Below the pieces are notes generated by a model. The model had not been told where the DNA came from. It saw only the letters and a program-made list of their open reading frames with translations, and searched no databases. Shown in pieces: positions 1 through 9,772 of a stretch of DNA of 64,000 nt; positions within the stretch are counted from its first letter, which is position 1; the number at the start of each line of letters is the position of its first letter. This DNA comes from Chitinophagaceae bacterium (GTDB lineage: Bacteria > Bacteroidota > Bacteroidia > Chitinophagales > Chitinophagaceae), in contig JADJKL010000012.1 in assembly GCA_016706055.1 (NCBI GenBank), forward strand, positions 124,001 to 188,000, in the 5' to 3' direction. Both the position numbers and the translations under genes were made by a program.

Positions 1-1
1 T

Positions 2-1249
2 GGATTAATCCTTATTTTAAATCAGGTGCCACATTTATTAGGCGATGATTCTCATTTTGAATCTGATGAAGGTGTAAAACAGGCTTCTGGAAATTTATTT
101 TCAAATTTTATTTTCTCTTTTGGCAATATTAATTCGACGGCATTACTGATCGGTGGCCTTTGTCTGGCGTTTCATTTTGCTTGGGAAAAAATAGTAGCTG
201 GCAAGAAAGGATTTATAAGATTTGTTCCTGCGCCATTAATCATTGTTTTTATTGGTGTTGGCATCAATGCAATTTTCATGCAATCAAATCCGGTTGCAGC
301 TTTAACAAATGAACATCTGGTAAGAATACCAGTGGCAAATTCAGCCGATGAATTCTTTTCTTTTTTTGCATTGCCTGATTGGAATTATTTGTTTAACAGC
401 GATGTACTCATTATTGCAGTTACACTGGCTTTAGTTGCCAGCTTAGAAACATTGCTAAGCGTTGAAGCAGTTGATGATCTTGATCCTTATCAGCGGGTAA
501 CACCAACGAACAGGGAGTTGAAGGCACAAGGGCTTGGCAATATAGTTTCGGGACTTGTTGGCGGACTGCCAGTAACAAGTGTTATCGTCCGCTCTTCAGC
601 TAATGTAAATGCTGGTGCTAAAACAAAAATGTCGACCATTTATCATGGAATACTTCTGTTGTTGTCATTTGCATTCATCCCTTTCTTATTGAATTTGATT
701 CCGAAAACTGCCTTAGCTGCTATACTTATTTATACAGGTTATAAACTGGCAAAACCATCTGTTTTTAAAGCGTTTTACAAAAAGGGCTTGGATCAGTTCT
801 TACCGTTTGTAATCACCATCGTTGCCATTTTGGCGACCGATCTTTTAAAAGGAGTGGTTATAGGTATCGGTGTAGGTTTATTTTTTGTTATCAGAAGTAA
901 TTTTAAAACAGCTGTATTTGTAGTGCATGATGAAAATAAATATTTATTCAGGCTGCGAAAAGATGTCTCTTTCCTAAATAAACCTATCATAAAAAATAAA
1001 CTGGAAAAAGTTCCTGCAAACTCTTCTGTGATAATAGATATTACCAGAGCCGATTTTATTGATAAAGATGTGGTGGAAACCATCGAAGACTTTATTCTTC
1101 ATGCCTCCTTAAAAAATATTACTGTTGAATTTAAAAAAAGCCAGCATAAAAAACAGGGGTTTTCATTCAAACTAATTGAGAATAAGAACAGTAAAGCTTC
1201 CTTGATAAGAAACTATGAAAAAGAAATAACTATATCAAACACATATTAA
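2..1249 (+). CDS. SulP family anion transporter (5' partial)
   Basis: C-terminal two thirds of a SulP (SLC26-like) inner-membrane transporter, probably moving bicarbonate or sulfate. The reading frame is open to the first base of the window and the residues before the first possible start (GTG at 26) already fit the family, so the true start lies upstream. Hydrophobic segments run to about residue 295 of the visible part. The stretch around VEAVDDLDPYQRVTPTNREL and the following GLGN..GGLPVTSV are SulP core motifs. A short STAS-like tail closes the protein, but it has FIDKD where STAS domains usually have D-x-S/T-G. The gene for beta-carbonic anhydrase starts 24 bases downstream on the same strand, which favours bicarbonate as substrate; that is inference. 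Confidence 0.9.
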   Translation, partial: GLILILNQVPHLLGDDSHFESDEGVKQASGNLFSNFIFSFGNINSTALLIGGLCLAFHFAWEKIVAGKKGFIRFVPAPLIIVFIGVGINAIFMQSNPVAALTNEHLVRIPVANSADEFFSFFALPDWNYLFNSDVLIIAVTLALVASLETLLSVEAVDDLDPYQRVTPTNRELKAQGLGNIVSGLVGGLPVTSVIVRSSANVNAGAKTKMSTIYHGILLLLSFAFIPFLLNLIPKTALAAILIYTGYKLAKPSVFKAFYKKGLDQFLPFVITIVAILATDLLKGVVIGIGVGLFFVIRSNFKTAVFVVHDENKYLFRLRKDVSFLNKPIIKNKLEKVPANSSVIIDITRADFIDKDVVETIEDFILHASLKNITVEFKKSQHKKQGFSFKLIENKNSKASLIRNYEKEITISNTY

Positions 1250-1273
1250 TTTTATAATTTTAAAAAAAAGAGT

Positions 1274-1909
1274 ATGCATTCTTACGAAAAATTACTTGCC
1301 CTCAATAAAAAATGGGCAAACGAAAAAACTACTTTTGATCCCCAATTTTTTAAAGACCTTCAGGATGTACAAACTCCGGAGTTTCTGTGGATCGGCTGCA
1401 GCGATAGCCGGGTTCCGCCCAATGAAATAACCCAGACACAGCCTGGCGAAATTTTTATTCATCGCAACATCGCCAATCTTGTTGTAAATACAGATGTAAA
1501 TGTTTTAAGCGTTTTGGAATATGCTGTGCATCATTTAAAAGTGAAGCATATTATTGTTTGCGGGCATTATGGATGTGGGGGTATAAAAGCTGCAACCACG
1601 AATCATAATTTAAAGCAGGTATTAAATATGTGGCTCCGCAATATTAAAGACATCTACAGGATACATAGAGATGAATTAGACGGTATTGAAAATGAAGATA
1701 ACCGAGTTGACAGACTTGTTGAATTGAATGTTCAGGAACAAGTAATGAACCTAGCAAAAACTTCTATTATTCAACGGGCATGGAAAGAAGGTAACAAGCC
1801 TCACCTGCATGGCTGGGTATATGGTTTGAAAGACGGTGTGATAAACCCTGTTTTTGAAATGAAAGCAGGAACTCATATTGATCCGCTGTATGAGTTTGAT
1901 GATTTATAA
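1274..1909 (+). CDS. beta-class carbonic anhydrase
   Basis: Interconverts CO2 and bicarbonate using zinc, in the cytoplasm. The 211-residue protein has the full beta-class site: Cys42, Asp44 and Arg46 in GCSDSRVPPNE, then His98 and Cys101 in CGHYGCGG. The length fits the family. It lies 24 bases behind a SulP transporter and a second SulP gene converges on it from the other side, so the three probably handle inorganic carbon together (inference). A strong hairpin follows the stop codon. Confidence 0.96.
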   Translation: MHSYEKLLALNKKWANEKTTFDPQFFKDLQDVQTPEFLWIGCSDSRVPPNEITQTQPGEIFIHRNIANLVVNTDVNVLSVLEYAVHHLKVKHIIVCGHYGCGGIKAATTNHNLKQVLNMWLRNIKDIYRIHRDELDGIENEDNRVDRLVELNVQEQVMNLAKTSIIQRAWKEGNKPHLHGWVYGLKDGVINPVFEMKAGTHIDPLYEFDDL

Positions 1910-1913
1910 AAAG

Positions 1914-1943
1914 AAAAAGCCTGCTGAAATAAGCAGGCTTTTT
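1914..1943. terminator. bidirectional intrinsic terminator
   Basis: Perfect 12-bp stem (1914-1925 with 1932-1943), six-base loop, A-rich on the left and T-rich on the right. It sits between two convergent genes (carbonic anhydrase and SulP) and can serve both strands. Confidence 0.9.
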
Positions 1944-1949
1944 CTTTTA

Positions 1950-3593
1950 TCAGGTAAGATGTTTCTTACTTAGCCACTCAATACAATCACTAAAAGTTTT
2001 AAAAATATTCTCTTTTTCAACTAATCCGGGAATAAGGTTTATCCTTTCCATTCTCACTTTTGGCTGCGTTTGCAATCCTGTAAACAAAACTTCTATATCT
2101 CTTTGTTCAAGCGATAAAATTGCATCTTCTAAAGCATATAATCCGGTCTGATCTATAAATGGAACCTTTTCCATTCTGATTATTACATACTTTATATCCT
2201 TAACCTTTGCAACTCTCTCAGTAAAGCCAGATGCGAATCCAAAAAACAAAGGGCCATCAAGATGTTTTACAACTATATTCTTTTCAATATTATCCGGAAT
2301 CAATTCATCACTCCATCCTTCTTCCAGCCTTAGATCTACCAGATCTGTAACTGTTGTTTTTTCTTCCGCTATTTCGCTCATTTTTTTCATGAACATAAAT
2401 GCTGCCAGCACCATACCTAAAGCAACTGCCACCAGTAAATCCAGAAATACAGTTACTAATAAAACAATGATCATAATAACTGCATCTGCTCTTGGTACTT
2501 TATTGATATGCTTAAATCCTTTGTAATCGAGAATTCCGATACCTACAGTAATCAAAATACCTGCTAACACAGATTTTGGAATCAATGCAGCATACTTGCC
2601 TGCACCAAACAAAACAATCACTAAGACTAATGCATGTATAACACCAGAGATCCTGTTTCTACCACCAGATCTTATGTTTACTAATGTCCGCATGGTAGCT
2701 CCTGCACCAGGTAATCCACCGAAAATACCTGCAATGGTATTACCAATACCCTGACCAATCAACTCCTTATTACTGTTGTGTTTTGTTTTAGTTACATTAT
2801 CTGCCACCACCGATGTAAGCAAGGAATCAATAGCTCCCAATGCTGCCAACGTAACCCCCGCTTCCAATATCATAGTATAAAAACCTGGCTTAATAGATAG
2901 CAAGCCTTCAATATGTATAGGAGGAAGACCTTGGGGAATATCGCCAATAATCGGAACAGATTTATCGAGTATGATGCTTAAACCTGTTATGGCCAATAAA
3001 GCCACCAATGTACTTGGTACTGCTTTCGTAATTTTTGGAAACAGATAAATAATTAATATGGTTAATCCGGCATACAAAATCGCCCAGCTATTAATGTTTC
3101 CCAAAGCTGGAACAATTTCCTGCACCACATCAATTGTTGTTTTTGGAGAAGCCAGTCCAATTGCAGGAAACAATTGAAGCAAAATTATTATCACACCTAT
3201 ACCACTCATAAAACCAGAAATAACGGGATAAGGAATAAACTTTATCAGCGAACCAATTTTAAATACACCCATCAATATTTGCAGCAATCCCGCTAAAACA
3301 AAACTGGCAATGATGGCACCCATAACAGATTCGATACTACCATCGGTGGAGGTTGACAGAAATAATGCAATAGTAGCCGCAGATACAACTGTCATTGGGC
3401 CTGTTGGTCCGCTTATCTGTGACGGTGTACCGCCAAATATGGCCGCAAAGAAACCTAAAAATATTGCACCATATAAACCTGCAGCTGCGCCAAGGCCAGA
3501 CTGCACACCAAAAGCCAATGCCAAAGGCAGGGCTACAATACCGGCGGTAAGACCGCCAAAAAAATCACCTTTAGTAAATTTAAATATTTTCAT
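1950..3593 (-). CDS. SulP family inorganic anion transporter with STAS domain
   Basis: Full-length SulP transporter (547 residues). The N-terminal half has the typical GVQSGLGAAAGLYGA and GPTGPM segments, followed by about ten further hydrophobic stretches to about residue 400. A STAS domain occupies roughly residues 425-540, with the conserved D-x-T-G at Asp481-Thr483 (FIDQTG). The substrate could be bicarbonate or sulfate; the sequence alone does not decide. It is convergent with the neighbouring carbonic anhydrase and shares its terminator. It differs from the first SulP of the window in having the canonical STAS motif. Confidence 0.94.
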   Translation of the reverse strand: MKIFKFTKGDFFGGLTAGIVALPLALAFGVQSGLGAAAGLYGAIFLGFFAAIFGGTPSQISGPTGPMTVVSAATIALFLSTSTDGSIESVMGAIIASFVLAGLLQILMGVFKIGSLIKFIPYPVISGFMSGIGVIIILLQLFPAIGLASPKTTIDVVQEIVPALGNINSWAILYAGLTILIIYLFPKITKAVPSTLVALLAITGLSIILDKSVPIIGDIPQGLPPIHIEGLLSIKPGFYTMILEAGVTLAALGAIDSLLTSVVADNVTKTKHNSNKELIGQGIGNTIAGIFGGLPGAGATMRTLVNIRSGGRNRISGVIHALVLVIVLFGAGKYAALIPKSVLAGILITVGIGILDYKGFKHINKVPRADAVIMIIVLLVTVFLDLLVAVALGMVLAAFMFMKKMSEIAEEKTTVTDLVDLRLEEGWSDELIPDNIEKNIVVKHLDGPLFFGFASGFTERVAKVKDIKYVIIRMEKVPFIDQTGLYALEDAILSLEQRDIEVLFTGLQTQPKVRMERINLIPGLVEKENIFKTFSDCIEWLSKKHLT

Positions 3594-3859
3594 CTGTAAA
3601 TTATTTTATGGCTTTTCGAAGAAATCAACCTAGTATCATTACCGGCTTTTAGAAACTTTTGCAAAGTTCATTAGTTTTATCCATCAAATATCAAAATTTA
3701 AAACAGCAAGCAGTATATGGTATAGAACTATTTCTTTTAATAACTAACATCGGGAAGGAAGAAATGGTTTAGTATAAACTACTGAAAGATATAATTGCAT
3801 GTTTTCAAACTTACCATATATTGACTGGGCAAAGCCAATTTCAAAATAGTGATTTTAGT

Positions 3860-4027
3860 TTATTTTGTATTGTTCATTCTTGCAGTCATTATTTTGTTTT
3901 CTTGTCCTTTTGAGGTACCATCAGACTGCTGTTCCATTTGCTCAATCGGTTTTTTAATGAAACTGATGGCACCGAAGCTTTGCAGAACAAAACCAAAGGT
4001 CAATATGAAGAATGAAAGTTTTATCAT
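3860..4027 (-). CDS. small hypothetical protein with N-terminal hydrophobic segment
   Basis: A 55-residue frame beginning MIKLSFFILTFGF, with one hydrophobic segment (about residues 2-20) that could be a signal peptide or anchor and a polar, Gln/Lys-rich tail. The opposite strand is also open here, but that version is Cys- and Ser-rich and less convincing. It lies alone between SulP and gldA, divergent from gldA. No family is recognised, and it may not be a real gene. Confidence 0.35.
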   Translation of the reverse strand: MIKLSFFILTFGFVLQSFGAISFIKKPIEQMEQQSDGTSKGQENKIMTARMNNTK

Positions 4028-4116
4028 AAGCTGAATAAGCCAAAGATAATACAACAATTCTTGTCATTTTCCAAAGTTATTTTGTACTTGATAAATTAGA
4101 AACTGCTTTGCGACAG

Positions 4117-4150
4117 TTTGCATTAGCAATTAAACTTTTATGTAGGTTTG
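4117..4150 (+). promoter_or_regulatory. probable promoter of gldA
   Basis: TTTG at 4117-4120, a 22-base spacer, then TAGGTTTG at 4143-4150, an exact match to the Bacteroidota -7 consensus TAnnTTTG. The gldA ATG begins only five bases after the -7 box, so a transcript from this promoter would have almost no leader. Confidence 0.5.
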
Positions 4151-4154
4151 CTAA

Positions 4155-5060
4155 ATGTCCATTGAAATAAAAAATCTGCTCAAAACTTATGGTGAGCAAA
4201 AAGCTGTTAATAATATTTCCTTTAAAATAGAGAAAGGAGAAATAGTGGGATTTCTAGGACCAAACGGTGCTGGCAAATCCACCACCATGAAAATTTTAAC
4301 TGGGTATCTGAAACAAAATAGTGGCGAAGCAATTGTATGTGGTATAAATGTCGCTGAAGATCCGCTGGCTACAAAAAAGAAAATTGGTTATCTACCAGAG
4401 CTGAATGCCTTGTATTACGATATGTATGTAAAAGAATATTTAGCTTTTATTTCCGAAGTACATAAAATTGAAGATGTAAAGAAAAAAATAAATAGTGTGA
4501 TTGAATTAACGGGGCTTACCGTTGAAAGCAAAAAAAAGATCGGACAACTATCAAAAGGATATAAGCAAAGAGTCGGTTTGGCAGCGGCACTTATTCATGA
4601 TCCGGAAGTTTTAATATTAGATGAGCCAACTTCAGGATTAGACCCTAACCAGATAATTGAAATAAGGGATGTCATCAAAAAGCAGGGACAGAATAAAACA
4701 GTGTTATTCTCTTCTCATATTCTGCAAGAAGTAGAAGCTATTTGTGACCGGGTTATTATTATTAATAAAGGTGAATTAGTGGCAGACGACAAGCTAAGCA
4801 ATCTTCAAAAAGAATCTAACACTCAGCACTCTGTAAAAGTAGAGTTTAAAGAAGTCGTTGATACTGCCTGGCTAACCAATTTAAACAATGTTATTGCTGT
4901 AAAAAACACTCAATCTGCCATATTCAACATTCAATGCACCAATGCAGAATCAATAAAAAAACAAATTCTGCAACTGGCACTTGATAAAAACTTGAATATC
5001 GTTTCACTTCAAAGCGAAAACCAAAGTTTGGAAAATATTTTTAAAACGTTGACGAATTAA
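4155..5060 (+). CDS. gldA: gliding-motility ABC transporter ATPase GldA
   Basis: ATP-binding subunit of the Gld ABC transporter associated with gliding in Bacteroidota, acting at the cytoplasmic face of the inner membrane. The 301 residues show Walker A GPNGAGKS (35-42), the ABC signature LSKGYKQR (132-139), Walker B VLILDEP (152-158) and the GLDPNQ segment characteristic of GldA. A C-terminal extension of about 80 residues follows the ATPase core, as in DrrA-type proteins. Its usual membrane partners GldF and GldG are not next to it. The last four bases overlap the convergent M16 peptidase gene. Confidence 0.88.
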   Translation: MSIEIKNLLKTYGEQKAVNNISFKIEKGEIVGFLGPNGAGKSTTMKILTGYLKQNSGEAIVCGINVAEDPLATKKKIGYLPELNALYYDMYVKEYLAFISEVHKIEDVKKKINSVIELTGLTVESKKKIGQLSKGYKQRVGLAAALIHDPEVLILDEPTSGLDPNQIIEIRDVIKKQGQNKTVLFSSHILQEVEAICDRVIIINKGELVADDKLSNLQKESNTQHSVKVEFKEVVDTAWLTNLNNVIAVKNTQSAIFNIQCTNAESIKKQILQLALDKNLNIVSLQSENQSLENIFKTLTN

Positions 5061-7813
5061 AATCCTTTCTTCTCCGCCGGAGCTTCTGTTTTCCCTTTTT
5101 CAAAATCGCCGGCAAACACTGTTACCAATTTCGATCTGTCAAAATATTTTTTCATAGCTGCATTTACTTGCTCCAGTGTAAGCTCATTTATTTTTTTATC
5201 GAACTGTGTAAATTCATTTAAATCTCTCTCATACATCAAGAATGAACGAAGCAAAGAAGCCGTTGAAGCATTATTTCCCAACGAAGCTTTTGTTTGCTCC
5301 GCCCAAGCCACTTTTGTTTTTTGCAATTCATCAGCAGTAAATCCTTTAGCTATGGCTTTATCTGTTTCTTCTTGCAAAGCAGAATCTAATCTGTTTTTAT
5401 AGATTGGATTAAAGTAAGCATAGGTTCCCCAGGTACCCACATTATATTTATACTCTGCACTTAAATAACTACCAGCGCCGTAACTCATTCCTTCATTTTC
5501 TCGTAAACGTTGAGGAATCCTTGAATTTAAAAAAGCACCGCCGCCGAACAATTCATTGGCCATAACTACTGCGGGATATTCCGGATGCTGACGAGAAATA
5601 TTCAGGTTCATTGCACCCAACATAACTGCATTCGTTTTATCTGGTGTATTTACCGTTTCTGTTTTTCCTTTTACTTCAAAATATTTTGGTTCCACAGGTT
5701 CAAAGGATGATTTACTGCTCCAACCACCAAATGAATTTTTCAAAAACTCTGATATCATTTTTTTATCAAGTTCTCCTACAAAAGCTGAAGAAGAATGATT
5801 GGCTCCATAAAAATCAGTGTAATATTTTTTCAGGTCATCCAATTTTATTTTGGAAAGATCTTCCAGCATCTCATCCGTAGAAGAAGCATAATATGGATGC
5901 CCTTTCGGATAAGCCGATAAGGATTTATTTAATTTTTGACCAACGAGATAATCTGGCTCATTCTTATTTTTTTCATAGGCAGCTTTTGTTTCTAACATTA
6001 ATTTATCAAACTCTGCTGCATCAAATTTTGGGTTTTTCAGCATATCATCAAGCAAAGCCAATGCTGCCGGTAGATTTTTTTTATCTGTATTAATGTTAAC
6101 TGATAACATTCCTATGCCGCCATTAAATGAAATGTTTGTTTTTATACGATCGAGTTCATCATATATCTGCTCTTTTGTTCTTGTAGTTGTGCCTGTAGAT
6201 AACATTGCGGCAAGTAGGGAAGCCGTTTCATTTTCATTGGATAAACTTTTTTCATCGCCAAAACGGATTACAATATTTGCATCAATTTTATCACCCTTAG
6301 TTGGCTTTTCCAACAATGCATATTTGCCACCGTTTGCCAATGTTCCATATTCTGTGTGCTTTTTAAAATTCTCAATGCTATTATCAAACGCAGCTTTTTG
6401 TGCTTCTATTTCTTTCCCCTTATATCCGTTGAGTAAAGTATTAATATCAGGAGTTTCAGCAACTACCACACGGTCTGGCTTTGCATCAGGAATAAAGGCA
6501 CCAACTGTACGGTTTGATGGCTTATAGTATTTTTTTGCAGCCGCCTCAAGATCAGCAACAGTTAAGTTTTCAATTCTGTCTCTGGATAAAAACCAAAGCC
6601 GCCAGTCGCCTGCACCAATGTGTTCTGTAAGCTGAATAGCCAGATCGGTTGTTTTGCTATTCAAATCTTCCATATACTTGAGCAAGATATTTTTTGAACG
6701 AGTCAGTTCCTCTTCAGTAAAATTCATTTTCCCTACTTCATCCATTGTAGTAAGCAAAACCTGCTTTGCACTATCTATACTTTTATCCATTGGCACATCT
6801 ACTTGAAAATAGGAAAACCCAGGATCATACAATACTTGGGAGTAACCATATAACCCCGTTGATAGTTTTGTCTCTACCAATCTTTTATACAGTACTCCTG
6901 AAGGATCGTTGGTTATTACTTCAATCAAAGCCTCGTTTGCAACAAAATCTTTATCTGCTAGTGGTGGAGTATGATAAGCCAATGCAAGATGTTGTATATC
7001 TCCGGTACGACTGAGCGTTACATTTCTTTCACCATCTTGTGGTGGCTCCACAGTATAAGTTGGTTCCAATTTTCTTGTTGGTCTTGGTATTGGGCCAAAA
7101 TATTGTTGCACATAACTCAATGCTTTTTTCTCATCAAACTTTCCGGCAATAACTAAAACCGCATTATCAGGTTGGTAATACTTTTTGTAAAACACTTTAA
7201 GATTTGGAGCTTTCACTCTTTCAATATCTTCTTTACTACCAATGGTAGATTTGCCATAGTTGTGCCACAGGTACATTGAAGAAAGCACTCTTTCATGCAA
7301 AACACCTTCGGCACTATTTTCTCCTATTTCAAATTCATTTCTTACTACGCTAAATTCTTTTTTTAACTCCTCTGGTAAAATTTTGGAATTAATCATTCTG
7401 TCAGCTTCCATATCTATTGCCCAGCGAAGGTTTTCATCTGATGCTGATAATATTTCATAATAGTTAGTTCGGTCATACCATGTAGTACCATTTGCTGATG
7501 CACCTTTATCTGCAATTGCTTTTTTAATGTCGGTAAATTTTCCAGATTGTTTGAACAACATATGCTCCAGCAAATGCGCCATGCCACTTTCTCCATAACC
7601 TTCATGTCGAGAACCTACTTTATAAACAATATTGACTGCAATATTTGTTTCTGCATTATCGGGAATAAGCAAAACTCTTAATCCGTTTTTAAGTTCAAAC
7701 TCCTTAATGCCTTCAACGGTAGTAACCAATTTTGGAGCTGTTGTTTGAGCCTGAATATTTATTGTAGTTAAAGTAAATAAAGCCAGTGTAAAACTGATAA
7801 GGATAAGTCGCAT
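5057..7813 (-). CDS. M16 family zinc metallopeptidase (two-domain)
   Basis: Secreted or periplasmic insulinase-like peptidase of 918 residues. Residues 1-22 form a signal peptide ending AQA/Q. The inverted zinc motif HLLEH is at 80-84 (His80, Glu83, His84), with a downstream acidic stretch around NEFEIGEN for the third ligand. The first M16 half (about 35-460) is catalytic; the second (about 500-880) lacks the motif and is the usual inactive partner, so this is a fused form of the two-subunit M16B type. It probably degrades peptides in the periplasm (family knowledge). Confidence 0.93.
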   Translation of the reverse strand: MRLILISFTLALFTLTTINIQAQTTAPKLVTTVEGIKEFELKNGLRVLLIPDNAETNIAVNIVYKVGSRHEGYGESGMAHLLEHMLFKQSGKFTDIKKAIADKGASANGTTWYDRTNYYEILSASDENLRWAIDMEADRMINSKILPEELKKEFSVVRNEFEIGENSAEGVLHERVLSSMYLWHNYGKSTIGSKEDIERVKAPNLKVFYKKYYQPDNAVLVIAGKFDEKKALSYVQQYFGPIPRPTRKLEPTYTVEPPQDGERNVTLSRTGDIQHLALAYHTPPLADKDFVANEALIEVITNDPSGVLYKRLVETKLSTGLYGYSQVLYDPGFSYFQVDVPMDKSIDSAKQVLLTTMDEVGKMNFTEEELTRSKNILLKYMEDLNSKTTDLAIQLTEHIGAGDWRLWFLSRDRIENLTVADLEAAAKKYYKPSNRTVGAFIPDAKPDRVVVAETPDINTLLNGYKGKEIEAQKAAFDNSIENFKKHTEYGTLANGGKYALLEKPTKGDKIDANIVIRFGDEKSLSNENETASLLAAMLSTGTTTRTKEQIYDELDRIKTNISFNGGIGMLSVNINTDKKNLPAALALLDDMLKNPKFDAAEFDKLMLETKAAYEKNKNEPDYLVGQKLNKSLSAYPKGHPYYASSTDEMLEDLSKIKLDDLKKYYTDFYGANHSSSAFVGELDKKMISEFLKNSFGGWSSKSSFEPVEPKYFEVKGKTETVNTPDKTNAVMLGAMNLNISRQHPEYPAVVMANELFGGGAFLNSRIPQRLRENEGMSYGAGSYLSAEYKYNVGTWGTYAYFNPIYKNRLDSALQEETDKAIAKGFTADELQKTKVAWAEQTKASLGNNASTASLLRSFLMYERDLNEFTQFDKKINELTLEQVNAAMKKYFDRSKLVTVFAGDFEKGKTEAPAEKKGF

Positions 7814-7993
7814 GGTTTCTTGTTTTTTTAAAGGTAAGGCAATTTATTCCCGCTATAATAACACTAAAGTAGTAGTCAACCATCAATAATTGAGCTATTT
7901 CAGCTTTTTGCAGCTACAATTGAAAATCGTTTCTTTGCAAAACGATTGCCTGCCAAAGAAAGATTCATTCATCTTAAAATTCATTAAAACACC

Positions 7994-9284
7994 ATGAGTT
8001 ACATTTCAGAAATTTTTGCCCGCCAAATTCTTGATTCAAGAGGTAATCCAACAGTAGAAGTAGATGTAATAACCGATGAAGGCGCAATGGGCCGTGCCGC
8101 AGTGCCAAGTGGTGCCAGTACTGGCATTCACGAAGCAGCAGAACTAAGAGATAACGATAAGAAAAAGTATTTAGGCAAAGGAGTTTTAAAAGCAGTTAAA
8201 AATGTGAACGATATTATTGCCCCAGTTCTTTTGGGTAATGATGTTGCCGACCAAACTGGCATTGATGAATTGATGATTCAACTGGACGGTACAGCTAATA
8301 AATCAAAATTGGGAGCTAATGCAATTCTTGCAATAAGTATGGCTGTTGCCAAAGCTGCTGCAGAAGAAGCTTCATTACCCTTGTTCAGATACATTGGTGG
8401 TACAAATGCTAAAACATTGCCTATTCCAATGATGAATATACTAAATGGTGGTGCTCATGCTGATAATAAGATAGACTTCCAGGAATTTATGGTAATGCCG
8501 GTTGGGGCTCCATCTTTTAGCGAAGGATTGCGCTGGGGAGTTGAAATTTTTCATGCATTAAAAACAGTGTTGAAGAAAAAAGGCTTTAGCACAAATGTGG
8601 GTGATGAAGGTGGTTTTGCGCCAAACATTCAAAGCAATGAAGAAGCAATTGAAACAGTATTGACTGCGATTCAGGCAGCAGGATATAAAACAGGTTCGCA
8701 AATAGTTATTGCTATGGATGCTGCTAACAGTGAATTATGGGATAGTAAAAAGAAAAAATATGTTTTCCACAAAAGCAGTGGCAAAGAAATGAGCAGCGAA
8801 CAATTAGTTAAATATTGGGCTAGCTGGGTAAAGCAATATCCGATTGCTTCTATAGAAGATGGCATGGCTGAAGACGATTGGAATGGATGGAAGATGCTGA
8901 CAGAAGCTGTTGGAGATAAATGCCAGTTAGTAGGTGATGATTTATTTGTAACGAATGTAACCCGTTTGCAGCAAGGCATTGATACGAATACCGCTAATGC
9001 TCTTTTTAGTAAAAGTAAACCAGATAGGAACCATTACAGAAACAATCAACGCAGTTACGTTGGCTCAACACAATGGTTACAATACCATCATGAGCCATCG
9101 CAGTGGCGAAACAGAAGACAATACAATTGCAGACTTAGCCGTTGGATTAAATTGCGGACAAATTAAAACAGGATCAGCAAGCCGTTCAGATCGTATGGCA
9201 AAATACAACCAGCTTATCCGTATCGAGGAATTATTAGGAAGCTCAGCTTTTTATCCAAAAGGAAAGATTAAATTTGGCAAATGA
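7994..9284 (+). CDS. eno: enolase (frameshifted in this sequence)
   Basis: Glycolytic enolase, converting 2-phosphoglycerate to phosphoenolpyruvate in the cytoplasm. The first frame covers residues 1 to about 337, including GNPTVEVDV, SGASTG and GDEGGFAP. It then leaves the family at a T5 run (9003-9007), and the missing end (KVNQIGTITET, SHRSGETED, IKTGSASRSDR) continues in the next frame to 9284. Removing one T gives 429 residues, the normal enolase length. This is one extra base in a homopolymer. As the gene is normally essential in Bacteroidota, a consensus error is more likely than a true mutation. Confidence 0.95.
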
Positions 9285-9289
9285 TATCA

Positions 9290-9323
9290 GAAGTCGGAGG
9301 TCTGACCTCAGATTTCCGACTTC
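9290..9323 (+). terminator. hairpin after eno
   Basis: A 9-bp perfect outer stem (9290-9298 with 9315-9323) encloses a shorter GAGGT/ACCTC inverted repeat, followed by a short T-rich stretch. It lies 5 bases after the eno stop codon and probably ends or stabilises that transcript. Confidence 0.6.
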
Positions 9324-9345
9324 ATCTTTTAGTTAAATATCCAAC

Positions 9346-9660
9346 ATGAAATTATTAACCCATATTCCCGCCTTTCTCAAAAACAAATACTTCCTGTCAC
9401 TGGCTATTTTCGGCGTCGTTATTCTTTTTTTAGACAAAAACGACTTTTTCGCTCAAATGGACCGCCGCAAAGAATTAAGAGAATTAGAACAAAGCAAACA
9501 GCACTATACCAAAGAAATAGCTACAGAACGTAAAGAATTAGAGGCACTTAAGAACAATCCGGCCACTTTGGAAAAATATGCCAGGGAAAAATACTTTATG
9601 AAAAGAGATAATGAAGAGCTGTTTCTGATATCGGAAAAGTCCGATAATTCAAAGAATTAG
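9346..9660 (+). CDS. FtsB/DivIC-type septum formation initiator
   Basis: A 104-residue bitopic membrane protein: a short cytoplasmic start, one transmembrane segment (about residues 15-33), then a charged coiled coil (about 40-75) and a C-terminal KYAREKYFMKRDNEE motif typical of the DivIC/FtsB family, which bridges FtsL and FtsQ in the divisome. It follows enolase, an association common in Bacteroidota and other bacteria. The symbol is left open because FtsB and DivIC cannot be told apart from this sequence. Confidence 0.85.
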   Translation: MKLLTHIPAFLKNKYFLSLAIFGVVILFLDKNDFFAQMDRRKELRELEQSKQHYTKEIATERKELEALKNNPATLEKYAREKYFMKRDNEELFLISEKSDNSKN

Positions 9661-9772
9661 CAACTAAGACACAATAAGGCAACCCTACCCCCGTTAATAA
9701 TCTGGACATTCTAAGATTACGACTACCAAGGACATTAACATCTGATTTCTGGACAAATTAACCGGTTCGCCA

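Noticed and set aside
3310..3633. Plus-strand open frame of 107 codons inside the SulP gene
   Set aside because: Antisense shadow of a well-conserved gene; Pro/Ala-rich composition without any motif.
3849..4034. Plus-strand 61-codon frame upstream of gldA
   Set aside because: Overlaps a more plausible minus-strand frame; Cys-rich run has no counterpart.
7994..9284. Programmed frameshifting in eno and the other broken genes
   Set aside because: No slippery heptamer with downstream structure at the sites, and the indels vary in direction and context; sequencing error is simpler.
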